Assembly (NCBI GenBank): GCA_902780405.1
Contig: CACZFI010000011.1
Span: forward strand, 1-38,193
DNA length: 38,193 nt
Direction of reading: 5' to 3'
Source of the DNA: an uncultured Lachnospiraceae bacterium
GTDB lineage: Bacteria > Bacillota > Clostridia > Lachnospirales > Lachnospiraceae
Positions 1 to 7,807 of this stretch are shown one piece after another. A program made the position numbers and the translations under genes. Each line of letters begins with the position of its first letter. Position 1 is the stretch's first letter. The notes beneath the pieces are model-generated. The model had not been told where the DNA came from. It ran no database searches and saw nothing but the letters and a program-made list of their open reading frames with translations.

Positions 1-1
1 G

Positions 2-538
2 AGAATAGTTAAGGCTGCATACACGGCGCCTGCAAATGATCATTTCAGAGATTGGAATTACATAGTGGTGACAGATAAGGAGATTATGAAAAGTGTAATT
101 GAAGGAGTCCCTAAGAATCTGACCGTGAAGGATGTGGATGCTATGACATTTATTTCTGATCCCATTCAGAAGGAGAGTTATCAGATTGCTGTGCCAAAGC
201 AATACAGAATGTTAATCGATGCTGCCGCAATCATAATTCCTCTGATGAAAAAGAAGGTAGATATTCTAAATCCTTCCTGCTTGTCGGATCTTAACTGTTA
301 TGCATCTATTTGGTGCGGTATAGAAAATGTGTGGCTTGCGGCTGTGTCAGAAGGTTACGGGTGTAATGTCAGAATCCCATTGGGGAATGAAGAGACTGTA
401 GCGAAAGAGGCTTTAAATATTCCTGATGAATATCTAATACCATGCTTTATAGGAGTTGGACGACCTGCTGAGGGTGCTGCTCTTACAAAGCAGATAGATG
501 TAGATTATGATGCGCAGATACATTGGGAAAGGTTTTAA
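2..538 (+). CDS. Nitroreductase-family protein, 5'-truncated by the window edge
   Basis: The reading frame is open from base 2, so the true start lies before the window. The first visible residues (RIVKAAYTAPANDHFRDWNY) resemble the FMN-binding N-terminal stretch of nitroreductases, where an Ala-Pro-Ser/Ala-Asn segment precedes a W-x-[FY]-[IV]-V strand. The C-terminal half has an Ala/Gly-rich helix (WLAAVSEGYGCNV) and a 'P.E.LIPCFIGVGRPAE' segment, matching the family's typical 'P....p...i.iGyp'. Members are flavin oxidoreductases using NAD(P)H; the substrate cannot be told. A GTG at 65 could start translation but would cut into the conserved fold, so I treat it as internal. It ends 5 nt before the next gene, so the two are probably co-transcribed. 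Confidence 0.72.
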   Translation, partial: RIVKAAYTAPANDHFRDWNYIVVTDKEIMKSVIEGVPKNLTVKDVDAMTFISDPIQKESYQIAVPKQYRMLIDAAAIIIPLMKKKVDILNPSCLSDLNCYASIWCGIENVWLAAVSEGYGCNVRIPLGNEETVAKEALNIPDEYLIPCFIGVGRPAEGAALTKQIDVDYDAQIHWERF

Positions 539-543
539 ATAAG

Positions 544-1338
544 ATGAAATACGGGATAATGGATTATGAAGTGATAGGTGATGGAACGCCTGTTCTGATC
601 ATACATGGATGGGGAATTAGTAGACTCACTATGAAAGGCGCATTTGAGCCAATTTTTGAAGAGGTCTCGGGCTACAGACGTTATTATATCGACTTACCAG
701 GGATGGGGGCTTCTGAACATGGAAATGTTAGAAATTCTGATGATATTCTGGAACTTCTGCATGAATTTGCTGCCGATGTAATTAGGGAACCATTTATGAT
801 CATAGGACAATCCTATGGCGGTCTCCTTGCAAGGGGATTTGTTAATAAGTTCCCGGAAATGTTAAGCAAAATCATTCTTCTGGTTCCTTGTATTATACCC
901 GGTGAGAAACAGGGTCGTGTAGAACCACTAACAGTTATGGAGAAAGACGATGCTCTATTAAATTTTCTTTCTAAAGAGGAAAGGGATAGTTTTATGCTCA
1001 TGAACGTAGTCCTTACTAAAGAAGTCTGGGAACGGTATGAGAAATATCTGATGCCGGCGCTGGCAAGTGCTGACTGGGACTTCTTAAATAATGATTTGGA
1101 AGGTAGATTCTCCTTTAATCCGGATGATTTAGAGGAACCGTGTCAGATACCTTGTCTCATTATCGCTGCGAAGCAGGATACTGAAGTAGGGTATAAGGAT
1201 CAGTTCGATCTTATGGAGAAGTATACAAATGCTACATATATAGCAGTAGAAAAGGCAGGCCATAATCTGCAGATAGAGCAGCCGGAAATATTTGAAAGTG
1301 TCGTGAAAAGCTGGATGAGAAGATATGCGATGTGCTAA
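544..1338 (+). CDS. Alpha/beta-fold hydrolase
   Basis: A 264-residue alpha/beta hydrolase. The oxyanion-hole HGWG motif is at about residues 21-24, the nucleophile elbow GQSYGG has Ser90, and the likely acid and base are Asp212 (AAKQDTEVG) and His240 (KAGHNLQIEQPE), giving a complete Ser-Asp-His triad. There is no signal peptide, so it should be cytoplasmic. The substrate is unknown; esterase, lactonase or C-C hydrolase activity all fit. The ATG at 544 is chosen because AAAGG at 528-532 lies at workable spacing; a TTG at 523 would overlap the upstream gene and lacks a better site. Base composition is more AT-rich than the genes after 1.6 kb. Confidence 0.85.
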   Translation: MKYGIMDYEVIGDGTPVLIIHGWGISRLTMKGAFEPIFEEVSGYRRYYIDLPGMGASEHGNVRNSDDILELLHEFAADVIREPFMIIGQSYGGLLARGFVNKFPEMLSKIILLVPCIIPGEKQGRVEPLTVMEKDDALLNFLSKEERDSFMLMNVVLTKEVWERYEKYLMPALASADWDFLNNDLEGRFSFNPDDLEEPCQIPCLIIAAKQDTEVGYKDQFDLMEKYTNATYIAVEKAGHNLQIEQPEIFESVVKSWMRRYAMC

Positions 1339-1393
1339 TCTTAAAAAGTAAACATCATGAATTAACATACATCAATGCAAGAGTTATCGATAG

Positions 1394-1501
1394 ATGATAG
1401 TGGAGCTAATCTCCATCAAAGAAAACTGGGAGTTCTATGCCAAATGCGGGATTGTTAACGATGATGGTATAACAGTTCTTGGAAAGCAGAAACAGGGATA
1501 A
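1394..1501 (+). other. Short open frame, 35 codons, possible gene remnant
   Basis: The intergenic stretch 1339-1512 holds an ATG-started frame encoding a 35-residue peptide (MIVELISIKENWEFYAKCG at its start, ending KQKQG). No convincing ribosome binding site precedes it and a stop codon lies immediately upstream in frame. The residue mix looks protein-like, so it could be the tail of a decayed gene, but I recognise no family and it may be chance. Confidence 0.15.
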
Positions 1502-1512
1502 AAACGCCGCAG

Positions 1513-1552
1513 ACAGGGCTCGACAATCCGTATGCCGAGACCCTGTTTTTTT
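1513..1552 (+). terminator. Rho-independent terminator
   Basis: ACAGGGCTCG pairs with CGAG-A-CCCTGT (one bulged A) around a 12-nt loop and is followed by a run of seven T. It would end transcription from the nitroreductase/hydrolase genes just before the GntR promoter. Confidence 0.8.
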
Positions 1553-1556
1553 ATGC

Positions 1557-1585
1557 TTGACAAACGCACCCTATAAATGTATTAT
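1557..1585 (+). promoter_or_regulatory. Sigma-A promoter of the gntR-ABC-hydE unit
   Basis: TTGACA at 1557-1562 and TATTAT at 1580-1585 are separated by exactly 17 bases. The -35 box matches consensus fully. It starts right after the upstream terminator and about 40 bases before the gntR start. Confidence 0.85.
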
Positions 1586-1587
1586 CT

Positions 1588-1606
1588 GTATTACAGAGAG
1601 TAATAC
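1588..1606. promoter_or_regulatory. Palindromic operator, probable GntR/YtrA site
   Basis: GTATTAC-AGAGA-GTAATAC is a perfect 7-bp inverted repeat with a 5-bp centre. It lies just downstream of the -10 box and covers the expected transcription start, the position from which a repressor blocks initiation. YtrA-family GntR regulators commonly repress their own ABC operons through such sites, so autoregulation by the adjacent gene is a direct inference. Confidence 0.7.
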
Positions 1607-1627
1607 AAAACGTACAAGGAGAGGGAA

Positions 1628-1996
1628 ATGGTAATACGAATTGATGAATATTCGGACGTGCCCATCTATCAACAGATCAGAGACCAGATTGTGATGGGAA
1701 TCTCGGACGGCAGGTTACGTGCGGGAGAACAGCTTCCCACTGTGCGAGCGCTGGCGCTGGAGATGGGAATCAATACCATGACGGTGAGCAAGGCTTATCA
1801 GAGTCTGAAGGCGGAAGGGTATATATTGACGGATAGAAAGAACGGAGCAAGAGTCCGTATGGAAATCGCCCGTTCGAAGGAATTAAGTGATGCAAACCTT
1901 TGGGAGTTGAAGCGGATCATTTCGGAAGCAAGACTGTCAGGGGTTGATAAAAAAGACCTGATCGCAATGATCGAGGAAGGATATAAGGAAAAATAG
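1628..1996 (+). CDS. GntR-family regulator, YtrA subfamily
   Basis: A 122-residue protein with the N-terminal winged helix-turn-helix of GntR regulators (IYQQIRDQIVMGI at residues 11-23, then LPTVRALALEMGINTMTVSK and a wing at GYILTDRKNGARV). Only about 45 residues follow the DNA-binding domain, too few for a FadR- or HutC-type ligand domain, which is the hallmark of the short YtrA subfamily. These proteins normally repress a linked ABC transporter operon, as the gene order here suggests. An AGGAGAGGG ribosome binding site precedes the ATG, and a palindromic operator overlies the promoter. The next gene starts 11 nt after the stop. Confidence 0.92.
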   Translation: MVIRIDEYSDVPIYQQIRDQIVMGISDGRLRAGEQLPTVRALALEMGINTMTVSKAYQSLKAEGYILTDRKNGARVRMEIARSKELSDANLWELKRIISEARLSGVDKKDLIAMIEEGYKEK

Positions 1997-2007
1997 GAGA
2001 GGGACAA

Positions 2008-3408
2008 ATGGGATTACTTATGAATTTGATCATGATCGGCATGGTACTGCCGGTGGGGCTTATTATCATCGCAGTGGCCTATCCGAAGAATTGGAAGAAG
2101 AGAAAAGTTTTTTATGGCATCCGGTATCAGGATGGGTATGAAAGGGAAGGGATATCCGACCGGATTGATACGATCTGTGCCAACGCCAGAAAAAAGGCAT
2201 TTTTGCTTACGGGAGTTTTTGTGTTGATCGGGATCGTCCTTGCGGTCTTTCAGAATATCCCCCTAAATGTAACCTTCAGTGTTCTGAATGTTTATGCGTA
2301 CATGATGTTAATGCTTGTGCCGTATATTCTTGCAAATAAGAACCTGAAGAATTTGAAGCGGGAGATGGGGCTTGTAGCAAATGCAGGTATCACCTATACA
2401 GATCTTTCCGGAACTTCGACGGTTCACGCGCTAAAGCTGCCGGCCCTTTTGCTGCCTGCGTTCCTGGTTGCGGTTGAGTTTGGCGTGGCGCTTCTTTTGG
2501 ATCTTAAGGTGTTTTGCATAGAAGGGTATACGGTGGACGGCATCTTTACACTGACGAGCATCACCCTGATCTATCTGTTGACGGCACTTATGCTGATCCC
2601 GATTGCCGTTATAATGGATCGTCAGAAAAATGAGGTGATCTCGGAAAACAGTACGGTGAATGCCAATTATAACCGGGCGATCAAGAAATGTCTCGCAGGT
2701 ATGAGCGTGGCCATTGCGTGGTCGGTGGTTGTGATGACCACGGGCTTTTTTGCCGGCATGCTTCTGTTTCAAACCGAGCTGTTTGCCATGATCGCTACGG
2801 GCGTCTTTATGGTCATCATGATTGGCGCGATCATCGTGTATGTGTCACGGGTTCGAAAAATTAATGAGCGCTATAAAGAAGAAATGTCGGTGATGGTGGA
2901 TGACGACGACAAATGGATCGGCGGTATGATTTACTACAACAGAGGGGATAAACGCCTGACTGTGGAGAAACGTATGGGAATCGGGGCGACCGTAAACTTT
3001 GCACATCCGGTGGGAAAGGTGATTGGTGGTTTGCTTGCTGTTACACTCCTTGCCACATTGCTTTGTCTGGTGTGGCTTGGACTTCTTGATGCGACGCCCA
3101 TTCGGATTCGGGTGGAGGACGGAAGAGTGGTGTGCCACCAGCTTAGGGATGAGTATAAGATCGAAATCGGACAGATACAAAGCGCGGAGCTTGTGGAGAA
3201 CTTTGATGAAAGAAAGGTTGTAAGATCGGTGGGGTCCAATATGCCCGGACTTATGAAAGGCCGGTTTACCATAGATGGGGAGCCTTGCAAGCTGTTCCTA
3301 AACCCGGATATTGATCTTTGCATCCGCATCGAGACAGGTGACGAGGTCTATTATGTAAGCCGGGAGACCGTTGAAGAGACGAGAGCATTGTATGAGGAAC
3401 TGAAGTAG
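2008..3408 (+). CDS. DUF1648/DUF5808-like multi-pass membrane protein
   Basis: A 466-residue membrane protein. Hydrophobic segments lie near residues 5-25, 65-85, 90-110, 145-170, 178-200, 230-255, 258-282 and 340-360. Between the last two is a soluble segment, WIGGMIYYNRGDKRLTVEKR, that closely resembles the DUF5808 pattern (W-x-x-G-x-x-Y-x-N-x-x-D-x-x-x-x-V-x-K-R). After the last helix comes an extracytoplasmic or cytosolic beta-rich domain of about 100 residues that resembles a bacterial PH-like domain. Such proteins often sit beside YtrA-type GntR regulators and ABC exporters. The biochemical role is unknown; membrane stress sensing or assistance to the transporter are guesses. GAGAGGG precedes the start at good spacing. 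Confidence 0.8.
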   Translation: MGLLMNLIMIGMVLPVGLIIIAVAYPKNWKKRKVFYGIRYQDGYEREGISDRIDTICANARKKAFLLTGVFVLIGIVLAVFQNIPLNVTFSVLNVYAYMMLMLVPYILANKNLKNLKREMGLVANAGITYTDLSGTSTVHALKLPALLLPAFLVAVEFGVALLLDLKVFCIEGYTVDGIFTLTSITLIYLLTALMLIPIAVIMDRQKNEVISENSTVNANYNRAIKKCLAGMSVAIAWSVVVMTTGFFAGMLLFQTELFAMIATGVFMVIMIGAIIVYVSRVRKINERYKEEMSVMVDDDDKWIGGMIYYNRGDKRLTVEKRMGIGATVNFAHPVGKVIGGLLAVTLLATLLCLVWLGLLDATPIRIRVEDGRVVCHQLRDEYKIEIGQIQSAELVENFDERKVVRSVGSNMPGLMKGRFTIDGEPCKLFLNPDIDLCIRIETGDEVYYVSRETVEETRALYEELK

Positions 3409-3425
3409 ATACAGGGAGGATGGAC

Positions 3426-4157
3426 ATGGAAAAGAAGGCTGTTTTGGAGATTAAGGGATATACCAAGGTGTATCCGGGAGGAAAGAAGGCTGCGGATAAT
3501 GTGAATCTCACTGTGGAAAGCGGGGATATCTACGGCTTTATCGGGCACAACGGTGCCGGAAAGTCCACGACGATCCGTGCGGTGGTCGGTGTTCTTGATT
3601 TTACGGAGGGTGAGATTTTGATCGACGGAAAGTCAGTGAAGAAGGACCCGGTGGCTTGTAAGGAGATCACGGCGTACATTCCGGATAATCCGGACCTGTA
3701 CGAGAATCTGACGGGCATCCAGTACCTGGATTTTGTGGCGGATGTCTTTCGGATCGGGGCGAAGGAACGGGAAGATGCGATCAGAAAGTATGCCGACCTT
3801 ATGGAGATCACGGATGCACTTGGCAATCTGATCAGCTCGTATTCTCACGGTATGAAGCAGAAACTGGCCATCATCTCGGCGTTGATCCATGATCCGAAGC
3901 TGATCGTGATGGATGAGCCTTTTGTGGGACTGGATCCGAAGGCGTCCTTTACCTTAAAGCAGATCATGCATGAACTTTGCAAAGAGGGTGTTGCGATCTT
4001 TTTCTCGACGCATGTGCTTGAGGTCGCTGAGAAACTGTGCAACAAGGTTGCCATCATCAAGCAGGGAAAGATCATCGATGCGGGAGATATGGAGACGGTG
4101 ATCGGCAACCATTCCCTTGAGGAAGTATTCTTGGAGGTGCAGGATGAAGAGTCGTAG
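3426..4157 (+). CDS. ABC transporter ATP-binding protein (ABC-2/CcmA type)
   Basis: A 243-residue cytoplasmic ATPase that powers the permease encoded next. Walker A is GHNGAGKS (residues 40-47), the signature is the variant SHGMKQ (140-145), Walker B is LIVMDEP (159-165) with the D-loop GLD just after, and the switch His is in STHVLE. The C-terminus lacks extra domains. An ATG at 3420 abuts the GGGAGG at 3414-3419 directly, so the ATG at 3426, six bases further on, is the better start. It overlaps the permease start by 14 nt, indicating translational coupling. This class usually exports drugs, lipids, peptides or polysaccharides; the substrate is not visible. Confidence 0.94.
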   Translation: MEKKAVLEIKGYTKVYPGGKKAADNVNLTVESGDIYGFIGHNGAGKSTTIRAVVGVLDFTEGEILIDGKSVKKDPVACKEITAYIPDNPDLYENLTGIQYLDFVADVFRIGAKEREDAIRKYADLMEITDALGNLISSYSHGMKQKLAIISALIHDPKLIVMDEPFVGLDPKASFTLKQIMHELCKEGVAIFFSTHVLEVAEKLCNKVAIIKQGKIIDAGDMETVIGNHSLEEVFLEVQDEES

Positions 4158-5748
4158 TATCGTGCTTCTTTCCACCCTGCTTCGCTCGACAAGCCAGTGG
4201 AATATTTATAAGCACTGTAAGGACAAAAGAAAAAAAGGTAGGATCATCGGAAACACGGTCGGTTACGCCATTCTCTTTTTGCTGATCATGGCTTACTGTG
4301 TGTTCACGTGTGTCGGCTACGGGAAACTCGGACTTGCGGATTCCATTCCGGGTACCTGTGCACTTTTGGTGTCGGCACTCGCATTTTTCTTTACGCTTAT
4401 GAAGACGAACGGGTATCTCTTCGGTTTTCGGGAGTATGATATGCTGATGTCGCTTCCCTTCTCTCCGAAAACCGTGGCAGGATGCAAGTTCCTCTATATG
4501 TACGTCAAAAGCCTCGGGTGGTTTTTGGCCGTATCGTTCGCTATGATGATCGGATACGGGATTTACGCAACCCCCTCGGTGATCGTCTATCCGGTATGGA
4601 TTGTGCTTACGTTCTTTCTTCCGATCATTCCGATGCTTGCAGCAGCCTTTGTCGGATTCCTGATCGCGAAGGTGTCCGCGGGATTTCGAAAGACCAATAT
4701 CGTTCAGACGGTGCTGATATTTGTCTTTATCCTTCTTATGTTTGGCTCGCGGTTTCTGATCGAGGACGTGGTGCGCAATCAGAAGGTGGATCAGATGGTC
4801 AGCAAAATGTCCGATGCGATGGATCGCGCAACGCACGCCTATCCGCCGGCGCAATGGTTTTCCGATGGGGTAAGCGTATTGCGGGTATCGGATATCCTGC
4901 TTTTGGTCGGTCTGTCGATCCTGCTTTTCGAGGCAATGTTCCTTCTGGTGGGAAGATCCTATCGACGGATCAATTCCGGACTTCTTACGCATGGCGGATC
5001 GAAAAAGTTTACCATGAGCGAGAGAAAGAAGCGTCCCGTGGTGCAGGCCATCGCAGTAAAGGAGTGGAAGCGCATGACAGGATCCGCAACGTATATGACC
5101 AATGCCATATTCGGAGAACTGCTGGTGCTCATACTCGGCGTTGCGTCTTTGTTTGTGGATCTGGATGCGGTGCTGCAAAAGATCCTGCATGATGCACCTG
5201 TGACGAAGGAAATGCTGATTCCCGCAATTCCGTTGATCGTCTATTTTTTCATCGGGATGGTGGCGACAACGGCAATTACGCCTTCCATCGAAGGAAAGCA
5301 GTACTGGATCGTGCAGAGCCTGCCGATTCCGAAGAAGACTTTGTATCAGGGAAAGATGCTCTTTAACATGTATCTCACCGTTCCGTGCACGGCCTTTTCC
5401 ACAATCTGCCTATGCATATCGGCGCGGGCTTCGATTCTTACAACCGTACTGTCCGTGCTCCTCGGTATCTGCCTGTGTGCATTTTCAACCTGTGCCGGAT
5501 GTGCGAGCGGCATCAAGCATATGCGGCTTGACTGGGAGAACGAGATCGAGGTGGTAAAGCAGAGCGCGGCGGTATCGCTTTATCTTCTTCCGAATATGTT
5601 TGCGACCATGATCCTTACAGTCCTGGTGGTTGTGATCGGTATGAAGGTGGATGTGGCTTTTGTGCTCCTCGGGATGATGCTTGTGGAAATACTGCTTGCG
5701 GTGGTATTCTATAAAAAAGCGATGAAACTTGCACAGCGCACGGTTTAA
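4144..5748 (+). CDS. ABC transporter permease (ABC-2-like, about 12 membrane segments)
   Basis: A 534-residue integral membrane protein with two similar hydrophobic halves separated by a basic cytoplasmic stretch near residues 270-310 (GGSKKFTMSERKKRPVVQAI). Hydrophobic runs begin near residues 40, 75, 125, 155, 190, 250, 325, 370, 420, 440, 485 and 505. It forms the pore for the ATPase whose gene it overlaps. The ATG at 4144 follows GGAGG at 4133-4137; a TTG at 4117 would put a poor start deep in the upstream gene. A single long permease of this type would work as a monomer or homodimer with two copies of the ATPase. Substrate unknown. Confidence 0.88.
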   Translation: MKSRSIVLLSTLLRSTSQWNIYKHCKDKRKKGRIIGNTVGYAILFLLIMAYCVFTCVGYGKLGLADSIPGTCALLVSALAFFFTLMKTNGYLFGFREYDMLMSLPFSPKTVAGCKFLYMYVKSLGWFLAVSFAMMIGYGIYATPSVIVYPVWIVLTFFLPIIPMLAAAFVGFLIAKVSAGFRKTNIVQTVLIFVFILLMFGSRFLIEDVVRNQKVDQMVSKMSDAMDRATHAYPPAQWFSDGVSVLRVSDILLLVGLSILLFEAMFLLVGRSYRRINSGLLTHGGSKKFTMSERKKRPVVQAIAVKEWKRMTGSATYMTNAIFGELLVLILGVASLFVDLDAVLQKILHDAPVTKEMLIPAIPLIVYFFIGMVATTAITPSIEGKQYWIVQSLPIPKKTLYQGKMLFNMYLTVPCTAFSTICLCISARASILTTVLSVLLGICLCAFSTCAGCASGIKHMRLDWENEIEVVKQSAAVSLYLLPNMFATMILTVLVVVIGMKVDVAFVLLGMMLVEILLAVVFYKKAMKLAQRTV

Positions 5749-5749
5749 G

Positions 5750-6802
5750 ATGGATTACAGAGATGTATTGGAACAATTAAAGAAAGGAAATCCGCTTTCG
5801 CGCGAGGCGTGGGAGACACTGATCGTCGAACGGGAGTCCGTGGATACAGCGTCGCTTTACGCAGCTGCGGATGCGGTTCGAAGGAAGTCCTATGGTGATG
5901 CGGTGTATGTTCGCGGACTGATCGAGTTTACGAACTACTGCGGAAGAAACTGTTACTACTGCGGGATCCGTGCGGGGAACGAGCGGCTGTCGCGCTACCG
6001 TCTGACGGAAGAGGAGATCCTTGCCGCCTGTGAGACAGGCTACGGTCTCGGTATCAGGACCTTTGTACTTCAGGGCGGAGAGGATGCTTATTTTACGGAT
6101 GACAGAATCTGTGCCCTGGTGGGTGAGATCAAGCGCAGATATCCGGAAGCGGCGGTGACGCTTTCCCTCGGAGAAAAGCCGAGAGCAAGCTATGAGAGAT
6201 ATTTTGCGGCGGGAGCGGAGCGCTATCTGCTCCGCCATGAGACGGCGGATCCCAAGCATTACGGGAAGCTGCATCCCGCAGCACAGACGTTATCCAACCG
6301 CAAGCGATGTCTGTATGACTTAAAGGAAATCGGTTATCAGGTGGGTGCAGGATTTATGGTGGGAAGTCCGGGACAGACCGCGCGGACTCTGGCGGAGGAT
6401 ATGATCTTTCTTCAGAAACTTGAACCGCACATGGTGGGGATCGGTCCCTTCATACCACATGCGGATACACCGTTTAAAGACGATCCTGCGGGAACACTTG
6501 AGGACACCTTGTTCTTTCTGGCGTTGCTTCGACTTGCCCTGCCGCACGCGCTGCTTCCGGCTACGACGGCACTTGCCACTATCCATCCGAGGGGACGCGA
6601 GATGGGGCTTTCCGCCGGTGCAAATGTTGTGATGCCGAATCTATCTCCCGTATCCGTGCGGGACAAGTACAGGCTCTACGACGGAAAAGTCTGCACGGGT
6701 GAAGAGGCCGCGGAGTGTATCTCCTGCCTGGCAAGACGTGTAGAAACGATCGGTTACAGGATTGTAAGTGATCGCGGTGACTGGAAGGGCGATGACATAT
6801 AA
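5750..6802 (+). CDS. hydE: [FeFe]-hydrogenase H-cluster radical SAM maturase HydE
   Basis: A 350-residue radical SAM enzyme that helps build the organometallic precursor of the [FeFe]-hydrogenase H-cluster, with HydG and HydF. The radical SAM cluster motif CxxxCxxC is Cys64, Cys68 and Cys71 (NYCGRNCYYCGIR). Also typical of HydE are FVLQGGEDAYF, the LLRHETADPKHYGKLHP strand, the GSPGQT turn and the GIGPFIPHADTPF segment. No hydF or hydG lies in the window. Its ATG overlaps no base of the permease gene but starts 1 nt after that stop, with no visible Shine-Dalgarno, so translation probably depends on re-initiation by ribosomes finishing the permease. BioB-like or ThiH-like enzymes were considered, but the LRHET segment and length favour HydE. 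Confidence 0.92.
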   Translation: MDYRDVLEQLKKGNPLSREAWETLIVERESVDTASLYAAADAVRRKSYGDAVYVRGLIEFTNYCGRNCYYCGIRAGNERLSRYRLTEEEILAACETGYGLGIRTFVLQGGEDAYFTDDRICALVGEIKRRYPEAAVTLSLGEKPRASYERYFAAGAERYLLRHETADPKHYGKLHPAAQTLSNRKRCLYDLKEIGYQVGAGFMVGSPGQTARTLAEDMIFLQKLEPHMVGIGPFIPHADTPFKDDPAGTLEDTLFFLALLRLALPHALLPATTALATIHPRGREMGLSAGANVVMPNLSPVSVRDKYRLYDGKVCTGEEAAECISCLARRVETIGYRIVSDRGDWKGDDI

Positions 6803-6831
6803 AAAAGGGAACTGCATGCAGTTCCCTTTTT
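6802..6831. terminator. Bidirectional terminator between convergent genes
   Basis: A perfect 30-bp palindrome (arms 6802-6816 and 6817-6831, AAAAAGGGAACTGCA and its complement) with A-run and T-run on opposite sides. It can stop hydE from the left and the DUF6033-like gene from the right. Confidence 0.88.
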
Positions 6832-6842
6832 GGTTGCTTGTC

Positions 6843-7673
6843 TCAGAGTGAAAAATCGAAGTTCTTGCCGACGTACTTTTCTGCTTCCGTCTCTGTGCGG
6901 GAAGTGAGAAGATTCTGGCTGAAATCCTGAACCTTGCGGATCAGCTCTTCCATGGAAGAGGCCTCAATGGTCTCGACACCTGCGAGGACTTCTTTCGCCT
7001 CGTCTTCCGTCAGGTCGTCAAGTGCTTCTTTCGATGCTGCACGCTTCTCGGCGAGCTTTTCTTCGGCTTCGGCCTTCGCTTCCTTCTTCGCCTCGGCCTT
7101 CGCGGCTTCGCGCTTTTCGGCACGCTTGGCTTCGAGTTTGGCACGCGTCTCGGAAAGAGATTTGTTGCAGACTGCGAAGTAGGAGACGGTTCCGTCATCC
7201 TTCACCTGCATACCGAATCCGCGGATGTCCGCACCGGTTGCGGCAAGGCCGCTTTGCATCTCTTCCATCTTGCCGGCTGCGCCTTCGATGATGGATTCGT
7301 ACTTGGCACGATAGTTCTCATCCGAAGCCATCTTCTCGATCTTTTCTTCATCGATCAGGACGACTTTGCGGTCGGCTCTTGCGAAGGTGCCTGCCATAGA
7401 CTGTGCAGTGCTCTTCATGTCGCTGCTTACGAGGACGAATTCCATACTGCCGAACTTTTGCTTCAGGCTTTCGTAGTATTTCGCTGCCTTCTCAGTAAGC
7501 GCGGGACTTCCGACTCTGCTTCCGGCCGTGTACTCGGTCTTGCCGGCAGAATCGGTTGCAGTTGCGGGCTTGGTATCCGCGGCTGCCTCGGTCTTTTCGG
7601 ACCGCTTCTTGGTCTCGGTCTTGGAGTAAGCGTAAGCGCTTACGCCGCCCGTAATCCTGGTAAATGCATCCAT
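6843..7673 (-). CDS. DUF6033-like protein with Lys/Ala/Glu-rich helical segment
   Basis: A 276-residue soluble protein of unknown function. Residues 55-170 form a compact domain with YYESLKQKFGSMEFVLVSSD, then KVVLIDEEKIEKMASDENYR and GADIRGFGMQVKDDGTVSYF, which I associate with the DUF6033 family common in Lachnospiraceae; this is recognition from memory, not a search. Residues 172-225 are highly charged Ala/Lys/Glu/Arg-rich and should form a long helix or coiled coil. The N-terminal 50 residues are Thr/Ala-rich and look disordered. No signal peptide or membrane helix. AAGGAGG lies at ideal distance before the ATG. It is transcribed alone, from a promoter inside the end of galT. Confidence 0.82.
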   Translation of the reverse strand: MDAFTRITGGVSAYAYSKTETKKRSEKTEAAADTKPATATDSAGKTEYTAGSRVGSPALTEKAAKYYESLKQKFGSMEFVLVSSDMKSTAQSMAGTFARADRKVVLIDEEKIEKMASDENYRAKYESIIEGAAGKMEEMQSGLAATGADIRGFGMQVKDDGTVSYFAVCNKSLSETRAKLEAKRAEKREAAKAEAKKEAKAEAEEKLAEKRAASKEALDDLTEDEAKEVLAGVETIEASSMEELIRKVQDFSQNLLTSRTETEAEKYVGKNFDFSL

Positions 7674-7778
7674 AGTCTGACCTCCTTGTCTTATGATGCG
7701 GACAGCTTCATAGGAGCTGTCGTGTACGTGCTTCCGATATGAATGTGAAAATCCGTTTAAACACCCATATCTACGTAT

Positions 7779-7807
7779 ATTTTACCATAGTTTCTATAGG
7801 GTAGCAA
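7779..7807 (-). promoter_or_regulatory. Promoter of the DUF6033-like gene
   Basis: Reading the minus strand, TTGCTA (7807-7802) and TAAAAT (7784-7779) are 17 bases apart. The -35 box lies inside the last codons of galT. The resulting leader of about 100 nt contains a 7-bp hairpin (GACAGCT/AGCTGTC, 7701-7721) close to the ribosome binding site. Confidence 0.6.

Noticed and set aside
4072..5190. Long open frame (about 370 codons) antisense to the ABC permease
   Set aside because: It has no ribosome binding site, a residue mix rich in His/Gln/Arg/Lys, and mirrors the codon pattern of the real permease.
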